Source of the DNA: Parabacteroides chinchillae
Lineage (GTDB): Bacteria > Bacteroidota > Bacteroidia > Bacteroidales > Tannerellaceae
DNA length: 64,000 bases
Reading direction: 5' to 3'
NCBI RefSeq assembly: GCF_900108035.1
Contig: NZ_FNVS01000007.1
Location: 1 to 64,000, forward strand
Position numbers and translations under genes: made by a program. The notes beneath the pieces are model-generated. The model was not told the DNA's origin and ran no database searches. It was given only the letters and a program-made list of their open reading frames with translations. This document shows, piece by piece, positions 8,298-18,598 of this stretch; the first letter of the stretch is position 1; every line of letters begins with the position of its first letter.

Positions 8298-9728
8298 ATG
8301 ATGAAAAAATACCACTTTTTAGCTTTTGATATAGGAGCCACTAGCGGTCGTGCTATGGTAGGAACTTTGGAAGAAAACCATTTTTCCATTCAGGAGGTAA
8401 ATCGTTTTCCGAATACATTAATTGAAATTCATGGTAAATTGTATTGGAATATATATCGTTTGTATGATTCATTGAAAGAGACACTGGCTCTTTGTGCCGG
8501 AAAAGGAATACATATAGATTCTATCGGTATTGATACATGGGGAGTAGATTTCGGTTATGTTGGTAAAGACGGCTCATTACTCGGACTTCCGCGCGCTTAT
8601 CGTGATCCATATACAAAAGGTGCTCCTGATGAGTTTTTCAAGTGTATTTCCCGGCGGGAAGTATATGATTATACAGGTATTCAAATTATGGAATTTAATA
8701 GTTTGTTCCAGCTTTTCAGGGCAAAAAAAGAAAAGTGCTCGTATTTGGAACATGCGGATCAAATATTATTCATACCTGATTTGTTATCATATTTATTAAC
8801 CGGGCGAAGAATCTGCGAATATACGGATGCTTCTACTTCTCAATTATTAAATGCCAGGTCAAAACAGTTTGAGACCGCATTGTTTGATGTGGCAGGTCTG
8901 CCATCAGACATAGTTGGTCCGGTTGTTATGCCCGGAACAATAATAGACTCTCTTACTGATGAACTTGCACGTAGTACAGGAATAGGAAAAATTCCTGTTG
9001 TAGCGGTGGCTGGACATGATACTGCTTCTGCCGTTGTAGCTGTTCCGGCTTCCGATTCTCGTTTTGCTTATTTGAGTAGCGGAACATGGAGTTTGATGGG
9101 AATAGAAACAGATCAACCTGTTATTAACGATGTTTCATACAAACATAATTTTACAAATGAAGGAGGAATAGAAGGGACGATCCGTTTTCTAAAGAATATT
9201 ACTGGCATGTGGTTGCTTGAACAATGCCGGAAAGAGTGGAATAAAGAAGGATGTTTTTATTCTTATCAGCAAATTATGGAGATGGCAAAGCATAAGACTT
9301 CTTTTTATTCTCTTGTCGATCCGGATAACCCTTGTTTTACTAATCCTGTAAGTATGACTGCTGCAATTAAAACATATTGTGACGAAACTGGTCAAATTCC
9401 TCCTCGGGAAAATGCAGAATTTGTACGTTGTATTTTTATAAGTTTAGTAGATCGATATCGGCAGGTTCTTGAACTTTTATCTGAAATGACATCTTTTGAT
9501 ATAGATAAATTACATGTTATAGGTGGTGGCGCAAAAAATTATTTTTTGAATCAGCTTACGGCAAATGCCATAAAGCGTCCCGTGATTGCCGGACCTTATG
9601 AGGCAACTGCTGTTGGCAATTGTATGGTACAGGCAAAAGCTCTGGGTGTTGTTGCTGATAGATGGGAGATGCGGCGTATTATAGCTTCATCACTTCCTGT
9701 CGAAATTTTTTATCCGGAAAACAATTAA
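8298..9728 (+). CDS. rhaB: L-rhamnulokinase
   Basis: This 476-residue FGGY-family kinase phosphorylates L-rhamnulose to L-rhamnulose-1-phosphate with ATP. The N-terminal ATPase phosphate loop FDIGATSGRAM, the substrate segment DTWGVDFGYV, the second-domain GHDTASAVVAVP and YLSSGTWSLMG, and the C-terminal HVIGGGAKNYFLNQL are all present, and the length is normal. The frame runs upstream to a TTG at 8268, but that lies in the -7 promoter box; ATG 8298 or 8301 is the start. It is the first gene of an apparent six-gene operon with gaps of 14-33 bases. Confidence 0.95.
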   Translation: MMKKYHFLAFDIGATSGRAMVGTLEENHFSIQEVNRFPNTLIEIHGKLYWNIYRLYDSLKETLALCAGKGIHIDSIGIDTWGVDFGYVGKDGSLLGLPRAYRDPYTKGAPDEFFKCISRREVYDYTGIQIMEFNSLFQLFRAKKEKCSYLEHADQILFIPDLLSYLLTGRRICEYTDASTSQLLNARSKQFETALFDVAGLPSDIVGPVVMPGTIIDSLTDELARSTGIGKIPVVAVAGHDTASAVVAVPASDSRFAYLSSGTWSLMGIETDQPVINDVSYKHNFTNEGGIEGTIRFLKNITGMWLLEQCRKEWNKEGCFYSYQQIMEMAKHKTSFYSLVDPDNPCFTNPVSMTAAIKTYCDETGQIPPRENAEFVRCIFISLVDRYRQVLELLSEMTSFDIDKLHVIGGGAKNYFLNQLTANAIKRPVIAGPYEATAVGNCMVQAKALGVVADRWEMRRIIASSLPVEIFYPENN

Positions 9729-9750
9729 TTTATAATAGTAAAATAGTACC

Positions 9751-11007
9751 ATGATAAAAGAAAGTTTGATTCATCAGGCATTTGAAGTGGCAGTCGAACG
9801 ATATGCTGCGGTAGGAGTGGACGTGCATAAAGCTTTAAATGATATGCAGAAGATTTCTTTATCTCTGCATTGTTGGCAGGCTGATGATGTATCCGGTTTT
9901 GAGAATCAGGGTAATTCTTTATCCGGAGGTATTCAGGTAACCGGCAATTATCCCGGACGCGCACGTACAATAGATCAATTACGCGCTGATATATTGAAAG
10001 CTAAGTCATATATTCCGGGACGGCATCGATTGAATTTACACGAGATATATGGCGATTTTCAGGGGAAAAAAGTTGATCGTGATGCCGTAGAACCGAAACA
10101 TTTTGAAAGTTGGATGCAGTGGGCGAAAGTGAATGACTTTAAATTGGATTTCAACAGTACCTCTTTTTCTCATCCGAAAAGCGGGGATTTGACGTTGGCA
10201 AATCCGAATGATGAAATACGTAATTTCTGGATTGAACATACGAAACGTTGTCGCCTGATCAGTGAAGAGATGGGAAAATATCAGAATGATCCTTGTATGA
10301 TGAATTTGTGGATTCATGACGGAAGTAAAGAAGTGCCGGCTAATCGTTTGAGATATCGTTGCATTTTGGAACAGTCGTTGGATGATATATATTCTGCTGA
10401 TTATAAAAATATGAAAGATTGTATAGAAGCCAAGCTGTTTGGTATCGGCTTGGAGAATTATACAGTGGGTTCATACGATTTCTATTTAGGTTATGGGGTG
10501 AAAAAAAATAAGATCGTTACACTGGATACAGGTCATTTCCATTTAACAGAAAGTATTGCAGACAAAGTATCATCTTTACTTCTTTTTACGCCGGAGATAA
10601 TGTTGCACGTGAGTCGTCCGGTTCGCTGGGATAGTGATCATGTAGTGACTTTGACCGATGATCTTTTAGATTTGGCTCGTGAGATTATTCGTTGTAATGC
10701 TCTGGATCGGGTACATATCGGCTTGGATTATTTTGATGCTACGATTAATCGTATCGGGGCTTATGTCATCGGTAGCCGGGCAACGCAAAAAGCATTTATG
10801 CAGGCTTTACTGGATCCTATCCGTTTACTTTGCCAATATGAAGATGAAAGTAAATATTTTGAACGGCTGGCTTTGCAGGAAGAGGCCAAAAGTTTACCTT
10901 GGGGAGCCGTCTGGGATATGTTCTGTTTGCAGAATGATGTACCGGTAGGAGAGTCATATATAAATGAGGTTGAGCGTTATGAGAAAGAAGTAACCGGAAA
11001 ACGATAG
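9751..11007 (+). CDS. rhaA: L-rhamnose isomerase
   Basis: The 418-residue product interconverts L-rhamnose and L-rhamnulose. It aligns throughout with RhaA/RhaI: the N-terminal CWQADDVSGFE segment, GNYPGRARTIDQLRAD, LHEIYGDF, the LDFNSTSFSHP segment, WIHDGSKEVP, and metal-binding LDTGHFHLTE. The family forms manganese-dependent TIM-barrel tetramers in the cytoplasm. It starts 22 bases after rhaB. In B. thetaiotaomicron the equivalent gene is called rhaI and is followed by the permease gene; here the aldolase follows directly. Confidence 0.95.
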   Translation: MIKESLIHQAFEVAVERYAAVGVDVHKALNDMQKISLSLHCWQADDVSGFENQGNSLSGGIQVTGNYPGRARTIDQLRADILKAKSYIPGRHRLNLHEIYGDFQGKKVDRDAVEPKHFESWMQWAKVNDFKLDFNSTSFSHPKSGDLTLANPNDEIRNFWIEHTKRCRLISEEMGKYQNDPCMMNLWIHDGSKEVPANRLRYRCILEQSLDDIYSADYKNMKDCIEAKLFGIGLENYTVGSYDFYLGYGVKKNKIVTLDTGHFHLTESIADKVSSLLLFTPEIMLHVSRPVRWDSDHVVTLTDDLLDLAREIIRCNALDRVHIGLDYFDATINRIGAYVIGSRATQKAFMQALLDPIRLLCQYEDESKYFERLALQEEAKSLPWGAVWDMFCLQNDVPVGESYINEVERYEKEVTGKR

Positions 11008-11021
11008 CAAAAACTACCAAA

Positions 11022-11840
11022 ATGAATAAAGAAACAGATATGGATGAACTTAGAAGTAATAAACCGCTGATGGCGGAAATAGATCGTATTGCAGAAGTTG
11101 CCGGCTATTTATGGGCTAAAGGTTGGGCCGAACGTAACGGAGGTAACATTTCTGTAAATGTTACTTCGTTGATGGGCGATGATGAAAGACAATTGCCTTC
11201 TATCTCTTCTTTAACTCCTCTGGCGGAGTCTATGACCGGATTGTGTGGACATGTTTTTTACGTGACCGGAACCGGAAAACGTATGCGTTATATAGCTCAG
11301 GATCCTTTTGCTAATGGGGCTATAATACGTATTTCTGCTGACGGAAAAGCATATGAAATAATAGCGGAACAGCCTATATCACCTACTTCCGAATTACCAT
11401 CTCATTTGATGATGCATAATTTTCTCAGAAAGTCGGGACGTGATAGCCGGGTAGTCCTTCATACGCATCCGACAGATCTTATCGGAATGACACATTGCAA
11501 ACCATTTACAGATTCGGGTGTGATTACGCGTACGCTGTGGAGTATGATACCGGAATGCCGTATTATTGTGCCTAAGGGGGTGGGTATTGTTCCATATGAG
11601 ATTCCCGGCACATTGGAGTTAGCTCATGCAACTATAAAGCAATTGGAGAAGCATGATGTTGTCTTTTGGGAGAAACATGGAATTTTGGCTGTAGGAGAAG
11701 ATATAATAGAATGTTTTGATGCTATTGATACGCTTAGTAAAGCAGCTCAAATCTATTTCAGCGCCCGTATGGCCGGATATGAACCTGAGGGAATGACAGA
11801 CAAGCAGGTCGATGATCTTGTAGGTGCATTCAATTTGTAA
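11022..11840 (+). CDS. rhaD: Rhamnulose-1-phosphate aldolase
   Basis: This 272-residue class II aldolase splits L-rhamnulose-1-phosphate into dihydroxyacetone phosphate and L-lactaldehyde. The phosphate-binding ERNGGNISV segment, the zinc-binding LHTHPTDLIGMTH and the later FWEKHGILAVGED histidine are present, as in E. coli RhaD. It begins 14 bases after the isomerase gene. The lactaldehyde product normally goes to a reductase (FucO/RhaO), which is not encoded nearby. Confidence 0.94.
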   Translation: MNKETDMDELRSNKPLMAEIDRIAEVAGYLWAKGWAERNGGNISVNVTSLMGDDERQLPSISSLTPLAESMTGLCGHVFYVTGTGKRMRYIAQDPFANGAIIRISADGKAYEIIAEQPISPTSELPSHLMMHNFLRKSGRDSRVVLHTHPTDLIGMTHCKPFTDSGVITRTLWSMIPECRIIVPKGVGIVPYEIPGTLELAHATIKQLEKHDVVFWEKHGILAVGEDIIECFDAIDTLSKAAQIYFSARMAGYEPEGMTDKQVDDLVGAFNL

Positions 11841-11873
11841 TTATATTGAGTAAAAAGAATAGTGTACCGTACC

Positions 11874-13586
11874 ATGAAATATTACTTTACTCTGGTTTCT
11901 TTGTTTTGTGTTGTTGTCGGTTGGGCTCAGCAGCGTGACAGCCGTATACGCGAGTATCTTCCTCCTGTAAAGATACTGTGGCAGTCTTGTGATATTCCAG
12001 GAATAAATAATTTGTTACAACAGGGAAACGGACAATCTGAGTTAGCAATCGGTGATCTTTGTATACTAAAGAGTACGGAAAAGGAACAGGCATCTGTGTT
12101 ATTGGATTTCGGTAGAGAGATTCAAGGTGGAATCCAGTTTGTGACAGGAATGTCGCCGTCACATCAGCCTGTAGCTGTCCGTGTTCGCTTTGGCGAATCT
12201 GCCAGCGAGGCTATGTGTGATATTGATGGTCATAATGGAGCATCTAATGATCATGCAATGCGTGATTTCACACTTCAGCTGCCCTGGCTCGGGGTGGCAG
12301 AAGCTGGTAACTCCGGTTTCCGGTTTGCCCGTATTGATTTACTTGATAAATCTGCGGAACTGCACTTGAAAGAAATCCGCGCTATCTCCATATATCGTGA
12401 TTTGGAATATAAGGGCTCTTTTAGTTGTAACGACGAACGACTGAATGAAATATGGAAGACCGGAGCATATACGGTACATCTTAATATGCAGGAATATCTT
12501 TGGGATGGCATTAAGCGCGACCGTCTTGTGTGGGTTGGTGATCTGCATCCTGAAGTTATGACGGTGAGCAGTGTGTTTGGTTATAACGAAGTAGTTCCTA
12601 AAAGCCTTGATCTGATTCGTGATATTACACCATTACCTCAATGGATGAACGGAATCAGTTCTTATTCTCTTTGGTGGCTTCTTATTCAACGTGACTGGTA
12701 TAAGTACCAGGGAGATTTCAATTATCTGAAAGCTCAGCAGAAATATCTTACCGGGTTGTTAGAACTACTTCTTACTAAAATAAATGAAAAGGGTGTAGAG
12801 CAATTGGATGGTTTTCGTTTTCTGGACTGGCCGTCCAGCGAGAATGCTGAAGCTGTTCATGCAGGATTACAATCACTTATGGTGCAAGCTTTTGATGCGG
12901 GAGTGGAATTGTGTTCAATTCTGGATGAAGAAGCACTTGCTGCTCGATGTAAGTCTGCGGCTCAACTATCACGTAAAGCCGGTCAGTATTTGAATCCGGC
13001 CGGAACTAAACAAGCCGCGGCTCTTATGGCTATATCAGGCTTGATGGTTCCCGGAAAAGTAAATGATATGTATATATCTGTCGGTGGTGCTAAAGGCTTC
13101 TCAACCTTTTATGGTTATTACATGCTTCGTGCAATGGCACTGGCCGGAAATTATAAAGGTGCTTTAGATATTATCCGTACCTATTGGGGCGCCATGCTCG
13201 ATTTGGGGGCTACTACCTTTTGGGAGGATTTTGATATGGACTGGTTGCCTGATGCGGCACGTATCGATAGCCTTGTTCCTGTAGGAAAGAAGGACATTCA
13301 TCGTGATTACGGTAAATTTTGTTATCAGGGGTATAGACATAGTTTTTGTCATGGCTGGGCTTCAGGTCCGACAGCATGGCTTAGTGAATTTATACTTGGT
13401 GTTCATGTAGTGGAACCTGGTTGCCGGGTTGTACGCATTATACCCGAATTGGGTGATTTGCAATGGGTGGAAGGAACCTTTCCCACACCTCATGGAGTAA
13501 TAAAAATACGCCATGAACGTGATGCAAACGGAAAAGTAAAAAGTTCAATTGATGCACCGGAGGAAATTGTAATTATCAAAGAATAA
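11874..13586 (+). CDS. Alpha-L-rhamnosidase-like (6-hairpin) secreted glycosidase
   Basis: This 570-residue protein has a signal peptide ending at WAQ, a beta-sandwich region (about residues 60-180) and an (alpha/alpha)6 catalytic-type domain as in GH78. The position equivalent to the GH78 D-x4-E-x6-D active-site signature reads DGIKRDRLVWVGD, so Asp211 and Asp223 are kept but the central Glu is Asp216. It is shorter than classic GH78 enzymes (700-1000 residues) because the N-terminal carbohydrate-binding modules are missing. The frame extends to a GTG at 11862, but ATG 11874 gives a clean signal peptide. Its place in the rhamnose operon supports action on rhamnosides; activity is uncertain, and a distinct, uncharacterised subfamily is possible. 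Confidence 0.75.
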   Translation: MKYYFTLVSLFCVVVGWAQQRDSRIREYLPPVKILWQSCDIPGINNLLQQGNGQSELAIGDLCILKSTEKEQASVLLDFGREIQGGIQFVTGMSPSHQPVAVRVRFGESASEAMCDIDGHNGASNDHAMRDFTLQLPWLGVAEAGNSGFRFARIDLLDKSAELHLKEIRAISIYRDLEYKGSFSCNDERLNEIWKTGAYTVHLNMQEYLWDGIKRDRLVWVGDLHPEVMTVSSVFGYNEVVPKSLDLIRDITPLPQWMNGISSYSLWWLLIQRDWYKYQGDFNYLKAQQKYLTGLLELLLTKINEKGVEQLDGFRFLDWPSSENAEAVHAGLQSLMVQAFDAGVELCSILDEEALAARCKSAAQLSRKAGQYLNPAGTKQAAALMAISGLMVPGKVNDMYISVGGAKGFSTFYGYYMLRAMALAGNYKGALDIIRTYWGAMLDLGATTFWEDFDMDWLPDAARIDSLVPVGKKDIHRDYGKFCYQGYRHSFCHGWASGPTAWLSEFILGVHVVEPGCRVVRIIPELGDLQWVEGTFPTPHGVIKIRHERDANGKVKSSIDAPEEIVIIKE

Positions 13587-13604
13587 TCATAAACATATTA
13601 ATAC

Positions 13605-16235
13605 ATGAAAAGACAACTTATTTTAGTCTCGCTACTCGTTTCCTTACTTATAATAACGGGCTGTGACCGGAAGAACGAAGGAACTGTTCCGGTTAATTTG
13701 CGTACCGAATATCTGACGGATCCGATTGGAATTGATACTGCCTCACCACGCTTTACATGGGAATATCAGAGTACTGATGACAGTTTTGTACCTACACATA
13801 CGGAAGTCACCGTTTCTACTTCCCCTGATATGAAACAAAACAAAAAAGTGTTGAACTGGCAGAATAGTAAACCGGAAAACCGTATGTCTGAAATAAGTAA
13901 ACTGTCGCTTCAACCGGCTACGCATTATTATTGGACTGTTACGGTTTGGGATGCCGATGGACGCGAATGCCGTACTTCTGAAGTGGCATCATTCGAAACC
14001 GGCTATTTTTCTTTTCCTGTCTTTTCTTCAAAATGGATAACAGATGGCAATAATAAAGATTTTGAACCTGCACCTATGTTCCGTAAAACTTTTACTGTAG
14101 GCAAGACTGTACGGGATGCACGTCTTTATGTGGCTTCTGCCGGATATAACGAAATGTTTATCAATGGAGAAAGGGTAGGAGGTCATTATCTTGATCCGGG
14201 ATATACACATTTTGATAAACGTATTCTGTATGTTACCCATGATGTAACCGGTATGGTGAAGGAAGGGGATAATGCAATAGCTGCCGTGTTAGGTAATGGC
14301 TGGTATAATGTACAGTCTGTTGCTGTATGGGATTTCGAAAAAGCACGTTGGCGAGATCGTCCCCGTATGTATTGCGAACTTCGCTTAGTCTATGACGATG
14401 GTTCCACAGACAGTATTGTGACTGATGAAAGCTGGCGTACGGCCGTTGGCCCGTATATTTATAATGATCTTTATAGTGGCGATATGTATGATGCGACATT
14501 GGAAGAAAAAGGTTGGAACAATACAGGTTTTGATGATAGCCAATGGAAGCCTGTTACAGTTACGGCCTCTCCGGCTTCTAAGGTTGTCGCTCAGCAAATG
14601 CCGCCTATCCGTATTACGCAAGAATATGCTCCGGCAGATATGAAAGCATTTGGCAATAAACTTTACGTTTATTCTTTTCCGAAGAATATTGCAGGCTTCT
14701 GCCGTCTCAAAGTTAAAGGAGAACGTGGTACGCGTATTACTTTGAAACATGGTGAACTGCTGAAAAAAGATGGTCGTCTGGAACAGGGAAATATTAATAT
14801 TTATTACCATCCGGTTAAACCTTACGAAATGTTTCAGACCGACGTATATACACTGCGGGGCGATGGTACGGAAGAGGTATTTATACCTGCTTTTACTTAT
14901 CATGGATTCCAGTATGTGGAAGTGGAAAGTGATAAACCAGTTGTCCTTACTAATCAGAGTCTTACTGCATTAAGTGTGCATACGGACGTAAAACCGGTAG
15001 GGCGTTTTGAATGCAGTAATCCGATGTTGACTAAAATATGGGATGCTACAATGCAGGCTTATGTGAATAATTTACACAGTATTCCCACAGATTGCCCGCA
15101 ACGCGAAAAGAATGGCTGGACGGCTGATGCACATGTCGCTGTTGATCTTGGTCTGTTAGGTTTCGATGGCATTACATTCTACGAAAAGTGGATGAATGAC
15201 TTTATTGATAACCAACGCGACAGTATTGGCGATATTTCTGGTATTATTCCTACTGCAACCTGGGGATATGGTGATTGGCCGGGCCCGGTTTGGGATGCGG
15301 CTATGTTTATTATTCCGAATGCCCTTTATAATTATTATGGTACACAGCATAGCATAGAGCAGCTGTATCCAACCATGGAACGTTATCTGGAATATCTTAA
15401 AACGAAGGAAACACCGGAAGGTACACTGGCGAATGGAATTGGTGATTGGGTATTCTGGAAAACCTCTACTAATACGGAATATACTTCTACGGCATATTAT
15501 TATTTGGATAATGTACTTATGGCGCGTTTTGCAGGTTTGTTGAAGAAGGATGCAACTCCTTATCAGCAGAAAGCCGGGGAGTTAAAGGCAATCATCAACA
15601 AAAAATTCTTCAATGCCGAAACGGGCGAATATGCCGGAGGTACACAAGCTGCTCAAGGTGTGGCATTATATCTGGGGCTTGTTCCCGAAGGTAAAGAGGA
15701 ATTGGTGGCGAAAACTTTACGTGACAAGATTGTTGCAAATGATTGTTTTCTTGATTTCGGGCTGCTTGGTAGTAAAACTGTCCCTGCCATGCTTACAAAG
15801 TATGGATATATTAAGGATGCAATGAAGATGATATTAAAAACCGAAGCTCCATCCTGGGGCTATTGGGTGGAAACAATGGGATATACTACTTTACCCGAAA
15901 CTTGGAAAATGAATGATAAATTTGCAGATGCTTCTCTCAACCACGTTTTTATGGGTGATGTCTCTGCCTGGATGATGAATACATTAGCCGGTATTAATTA
16001 TGACCCGTCTTCTCCGGGATTCGGGCATATACTGATCACTCCTCATTTTGTGAAGGAACTGGATTGGGTCAGGGGAGATTATCATTCGGTGCGTGGACGT
16101 ATCATGAGCGAATGGAAGCGTGATGGCAATCATGTGATACTTGATGTAACTATACCGGCCGGTTGTACTGCCGACGTGATTGTAGACGGTAAAACCCAAT
16201 CATTGGGTAGTGGAACACATACACTTACTTTCTGA
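13605..16235 (+). CDS. GH78 alpha-L-rhamnosidase, lipoprotein
   Basis: The 876-residue product has a lipobox (ITGC, Cys20), a fibronectin/N-terminal module (about 30-135), a Bac_rhamnosid_N jelly-roll (about 140-320), a second sandwich (330-450) and the (alpha/alpha)6 catalytic domain (about 455-790) with a C-terminal beta-sandwich. The active-site signature DCPQREKNGWTAD gives Asp496, Glu501 and Asp508, with the spacing (0, +5, +12) of the Bacillus RhaB residues D567/E572/D579. It would cleave terminal alpha-L-rhamnose from plant glycans such as pectin or flavonoid glycosides, probably at the cell surface. It begins 18 bases after the preceding gene. Confidence 0.93.
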   Translation: MKRQLILVSLLVSLLIITGCDRKNEGTVPVNLRTEYLTDPIGIDTASPRFTWEYQSTDDSFVPTHTEVTVSTSPDMKQNKKVLNWQNSKPENRMSEISKLSLQPATHYYWTVTVWDADGRECRTSEVASFETGYFSFPVFSSKWITDGNNKDFEPAPMFRKTFTVGKTVRDARLYVASAGYNEMFINGERVGGHYLDPGYTHFDKRILYVTHDVTGMVKEGDNAIAAVLGNGWYNVQSVAVWDFEKARWRDRPRMYCELRLVYDDGSTDSIVTDESWRTAVGPYIYNDLYSGDMYDATLEEKGWNNTGFDDSQWKPVTVTASPASKVVAQQMPPIRITQEYAPADMKAFGNKLYVYSFPKNIAGFCRLKVKGERGTRITLKHGELLKKDGRLEQGNINIYYHPVKPYEMFQTDVYTLRGDGTEEVFIPAFTYHGFQYVEVESDKPVVLTNQSLTALSVHTDVKPVGRFECSNPMLTKIWDATMQAYVNNLHSIPTDCPQREKNGWTADAHVAVDLGLLGFDGITFYEKWMNDFIDNQRDSIGDISGIIPTATWGYGDWPGPVWDAAMFIIPNALYNYYGTQHSIEQLYPTMERYLEYLKTKETPEGTLANGIGDWVFWKTSTNTEYTSTAYYYLDNVLMARFAGLLKKDATPYQQKAGELKAIINKKFFNAETGEYAGGTQAAQGVALYLGLVPEGKEELVAKTLRDKIVANDCFLDFGLLGSKTVPAMLTKYGYIKDAMKMILKTEAPSWGYWVETMGYTTLPETWKMNDKFADASLNHVFMGDVSAWMMNTLAGINYDPSSPGFGHILITPHFVKELDWVRGDYHSVRGRIMSEWKRDGNHVILDVTIPAGCTADVIVDGKTQSLGSGTHTLTF

Positions 16236-16251
16236 TAATAATATATTACAT

Positions 16252-18447
16252 ATGAAGAAATCTATTTTCCTTTTAACCTGTTTTGTGTTCCTGCTTTTAA
16301 TTGGGCAGGAACTAGCCGGACAAGGGCAAGCTCAATGGATTACAACGGAAAGATGCCAGAGTGCATCAAATACATGGCTTGCTTATCGTAAAACATGCAC
16401 AATTCATCATGTACCGGATAAACTTCTGGCTAAAATTGCCGCAGATACTAAATATTGGCTTTGGATTAATGGAAAAATGGTTGTCTTTGAAGGCGGATTG
16501 AAACGTGGTCGGTCTCCGCATAGTACCTATTATGATGTGGTGGATATTGCACCATACCTTTGGGAGAACGAGAATACAATAGCCGTACTTGTCTGGCATT
16601 TTGGAAAAGATGGTTTTGCACATGTAAACAGCGGAAAGGCAGGGTTGCTGTTTGAAGCCATAGGCGAAGACGTTACTTTGTTGTCTGATGAAAGCTGGCA
16701 GTGCACACTTTATGATGCTTATCAGAATACCGGAGCACCTTATCCCAATCATCGTTTGGCGGAAAGCAATATCCGTTTTGATGCCCGCCGGATGATAGCA
16801 GATTGGTATAAACCGGATTTTGAAGGTTCTTTTCCGGGTGCACAACTTGTTGTTGCTGCTACAGAAACATTCGGAACACTTGTGGAACGTCCTATTCCTC
16901 AATGGAAGAATAGCGGGTTGATAGCTTATCCTAAAGTCAGGTATTCTAAAGCAGGCGATACTCTTTTCTGTAGTTTGCCTTACAATGCGCAAGTCACGCC
17001 ATACCTGAAAGTAGAGGCAGGCGAAGGAAAAACAATTCATATTTTAACCGATAATTATGGAGGAGGTAGCGAATTGAATGTTCGTGCCGAGTATATTACA
17101 ACTAACGGACTGCAAGAATATGAAAGTTTAGGCTGGATGAACGGGCATGAGGTTCTTTATATCATTCCCGAAGGTGTGAAGGTGTTGGATGTCAAATATC
17201 GTGAGACAGGTTATAATGCCGGTCTGGACGGTGCATTTCGTTGTGACGATCCTTTCCTGAATGAGCTTTGGAAGCGTAGTGCCCGTACATTGTACATAAC
17301 AATGCGCGACAATTATATGGACTGTCCTGACCGTGAACGTGCTCAGTGGTGGGGCGATGAAGTGAATGAACTTGGAGAAGCTTTTTACGCACTTTCTCCC
17401 GAAGGTCAGAAACTGGCATTGAAAGGAATCTATGAGTTAATAAATTGGCAGCGTGCAGACGGAACGCTTTATTCTCCTGTCCCTGCCGGAAATTGGGCAA
17501 AAGAACTTCCTTTACAAATGTTGGCTTCGGTTGGATGGTATGGTTTCTATACCCAATATTATTATAGTGGAGACAGCTCTTTTGTTTCTGCCATATACGA
17601 TGGCCTGCATCGTTATTTGCACGAAGTTTGGAAGACGGATGACAGTGGACTTCCTATTGAACGTAATGGTGGATGGAGTTGGGGCGACTGGGGCGAAAAT
17701 GTTGATATGGGTGTACTTACAAACTGTTGGTACTATTTGGCATTGAAAGCAGAGCATGCCTTTGCTGTGCAGTTGGGAAAAATATCGGATGCAAAAGAAA
17801 TCTGTCGTATGATGAATACGATCGAGAAATGTTTTAATACTAAATTCTGGACAGGAACAGAATATAGGGCTCCCGGTTATCGTGGAGCAACAGATGATCG
17901 TGCGCAGGCAATGGCTGTTGTTTCAGGGCTTGCTTCTCCCGAAAAATATAAACCGCTTTTGAAGATATTTAAAGAACAATACAATGCAAGTCCTTATATG
18001 GAGAAGTATGTTCTCGAAGCATTATTCAGAATGAATCAACCCGATTTTGCTATTTTGCGGATGAAACAACGTTATAAAAAAATGCTCGAATATCCTTATT
18101 CAACCTTATTTGAAGGTTGGGGAATAGGAGCAGATGGTTTCGGCGGAGGAACTATTAACCATGCATGGAGCGGGGGGCCGTTGACAATATTGAGCCAGCA
18201 GGTTTGTGGTGTGGAACCTACATCTCCAGGATTCAAGACCTTTAAGATCGCTCCTCAGTTGGGTTCTTTGCACGAAGCAGAAGCGGTGATTCCTACGCAT
18301 TATGGGAATATAGAGGTAAAGATACGGAAGAATGGTCGTACACAGGCGTTTAGAATCAAAGTTCCCGAAGGTACTGTAGCTGAATTATTATTACCCGGTA
18401 AAAAGACAGAAATACTTTACCCCGGCGTACATAAACTAAATAAGTAA
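16252..18447 (+). CDS. GH78 alpha-L-rhamnosidase-like enzyme, secreted
   Basis: This 731-residue protein has a signal peptide (to about residue 24), two N-terminal beta-sandwich modules, an (alpha/alpha)6 domain and a C-terminal sandwich. The signature DCPDRERAQWWGD carries Asp357, Glu362 and Asp369 in the GH78 spacing, and HAWSGGPLTIL follows in the last third. The open frame overlaps the previous gene when read from a GTG at 16210, but ATG 16252 provides the signal peptide and a 16-base gap. It is the last gene of the rhamnose operon; no strong terminator follows. Confidence 0.88.
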   Translation: MKKSIFLLTCFVFLLLIGQELAGQGQAQWITTERCQSASNTWLAYRKTCTIHHVPDKLLAKIAADTKYWLWINGKMVVFEGGLKRGRSPHSTYYDVVDIAPYLWENENTIAVLVWHFGKDGFAHVNSGKAGLLFEAIGEDVTLLSDESWQCTLYDAYQNTGAPYPNHRLAESNIRFDARRMIADWYKPDFEGSFPGAQLVVAATETFGTLVERPIPQWKNSGLIAYPKVRYSKAGDTLFCSLPYNAQVTPYLKVEAGEGKTIHILTDNYGGGSELNVRAEYITTNGLQEYESLGWMNGHEVLYIIPEGVKVLDVKYRETGYNAGLDGAFRCDDPFLNELWKRSARTLYITMRDNYMDCPDRERAQWWGDEVNELGEAFYALSPEGQKLALKGIYELINWQRADGTLYSPVPAGNWAKELPLQMLASVGWYGFYTQYYYSGDSSFVSAIYDGLHRYLHEVWKTDDSGLPIERNGGWSWGDWGENVDMGVLTNCWYYLALKAEHAFAVQLGKISDAKEICRMMNTIEKCFNTKFWTGTEYRAPGYRGATDDRAQAMAVVSGLASPEKYKPLLKIFKEQYNASPYMEKYVLEALFRMNQPDFAILRMKQRYKKMLEYPYSTLFEGWGIGADGFGGGTINHAWSGGPLTILSQQVCGVEPTSPGFKTFKIAPQLGSLHEAEAVIPTHYGNIEVKIRKNGRTQAFRIKVPEGTVAELLLPGKKTEILYPGVHKLNK

Positions 18448-18598
18448 ACTTTACGATAGCATAAACGAACGTTTTTTCCTATGATTTATAATTCACCCCC
18501 TTAACAAAGCTGTCTTGTTGTCATAATAATGACGCGTTTTATCATAATATAAACCAATACATTCGGCTTTGTCTGTTGTGCAACATATAGATTTTGTC

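Noticed and set aside
16210-16251. Upstream GTG start of the third rhamnosidase gene
   Set aside because: It overlaps the preceding gene and precedes the signal peptide; ATG 16252 is better.
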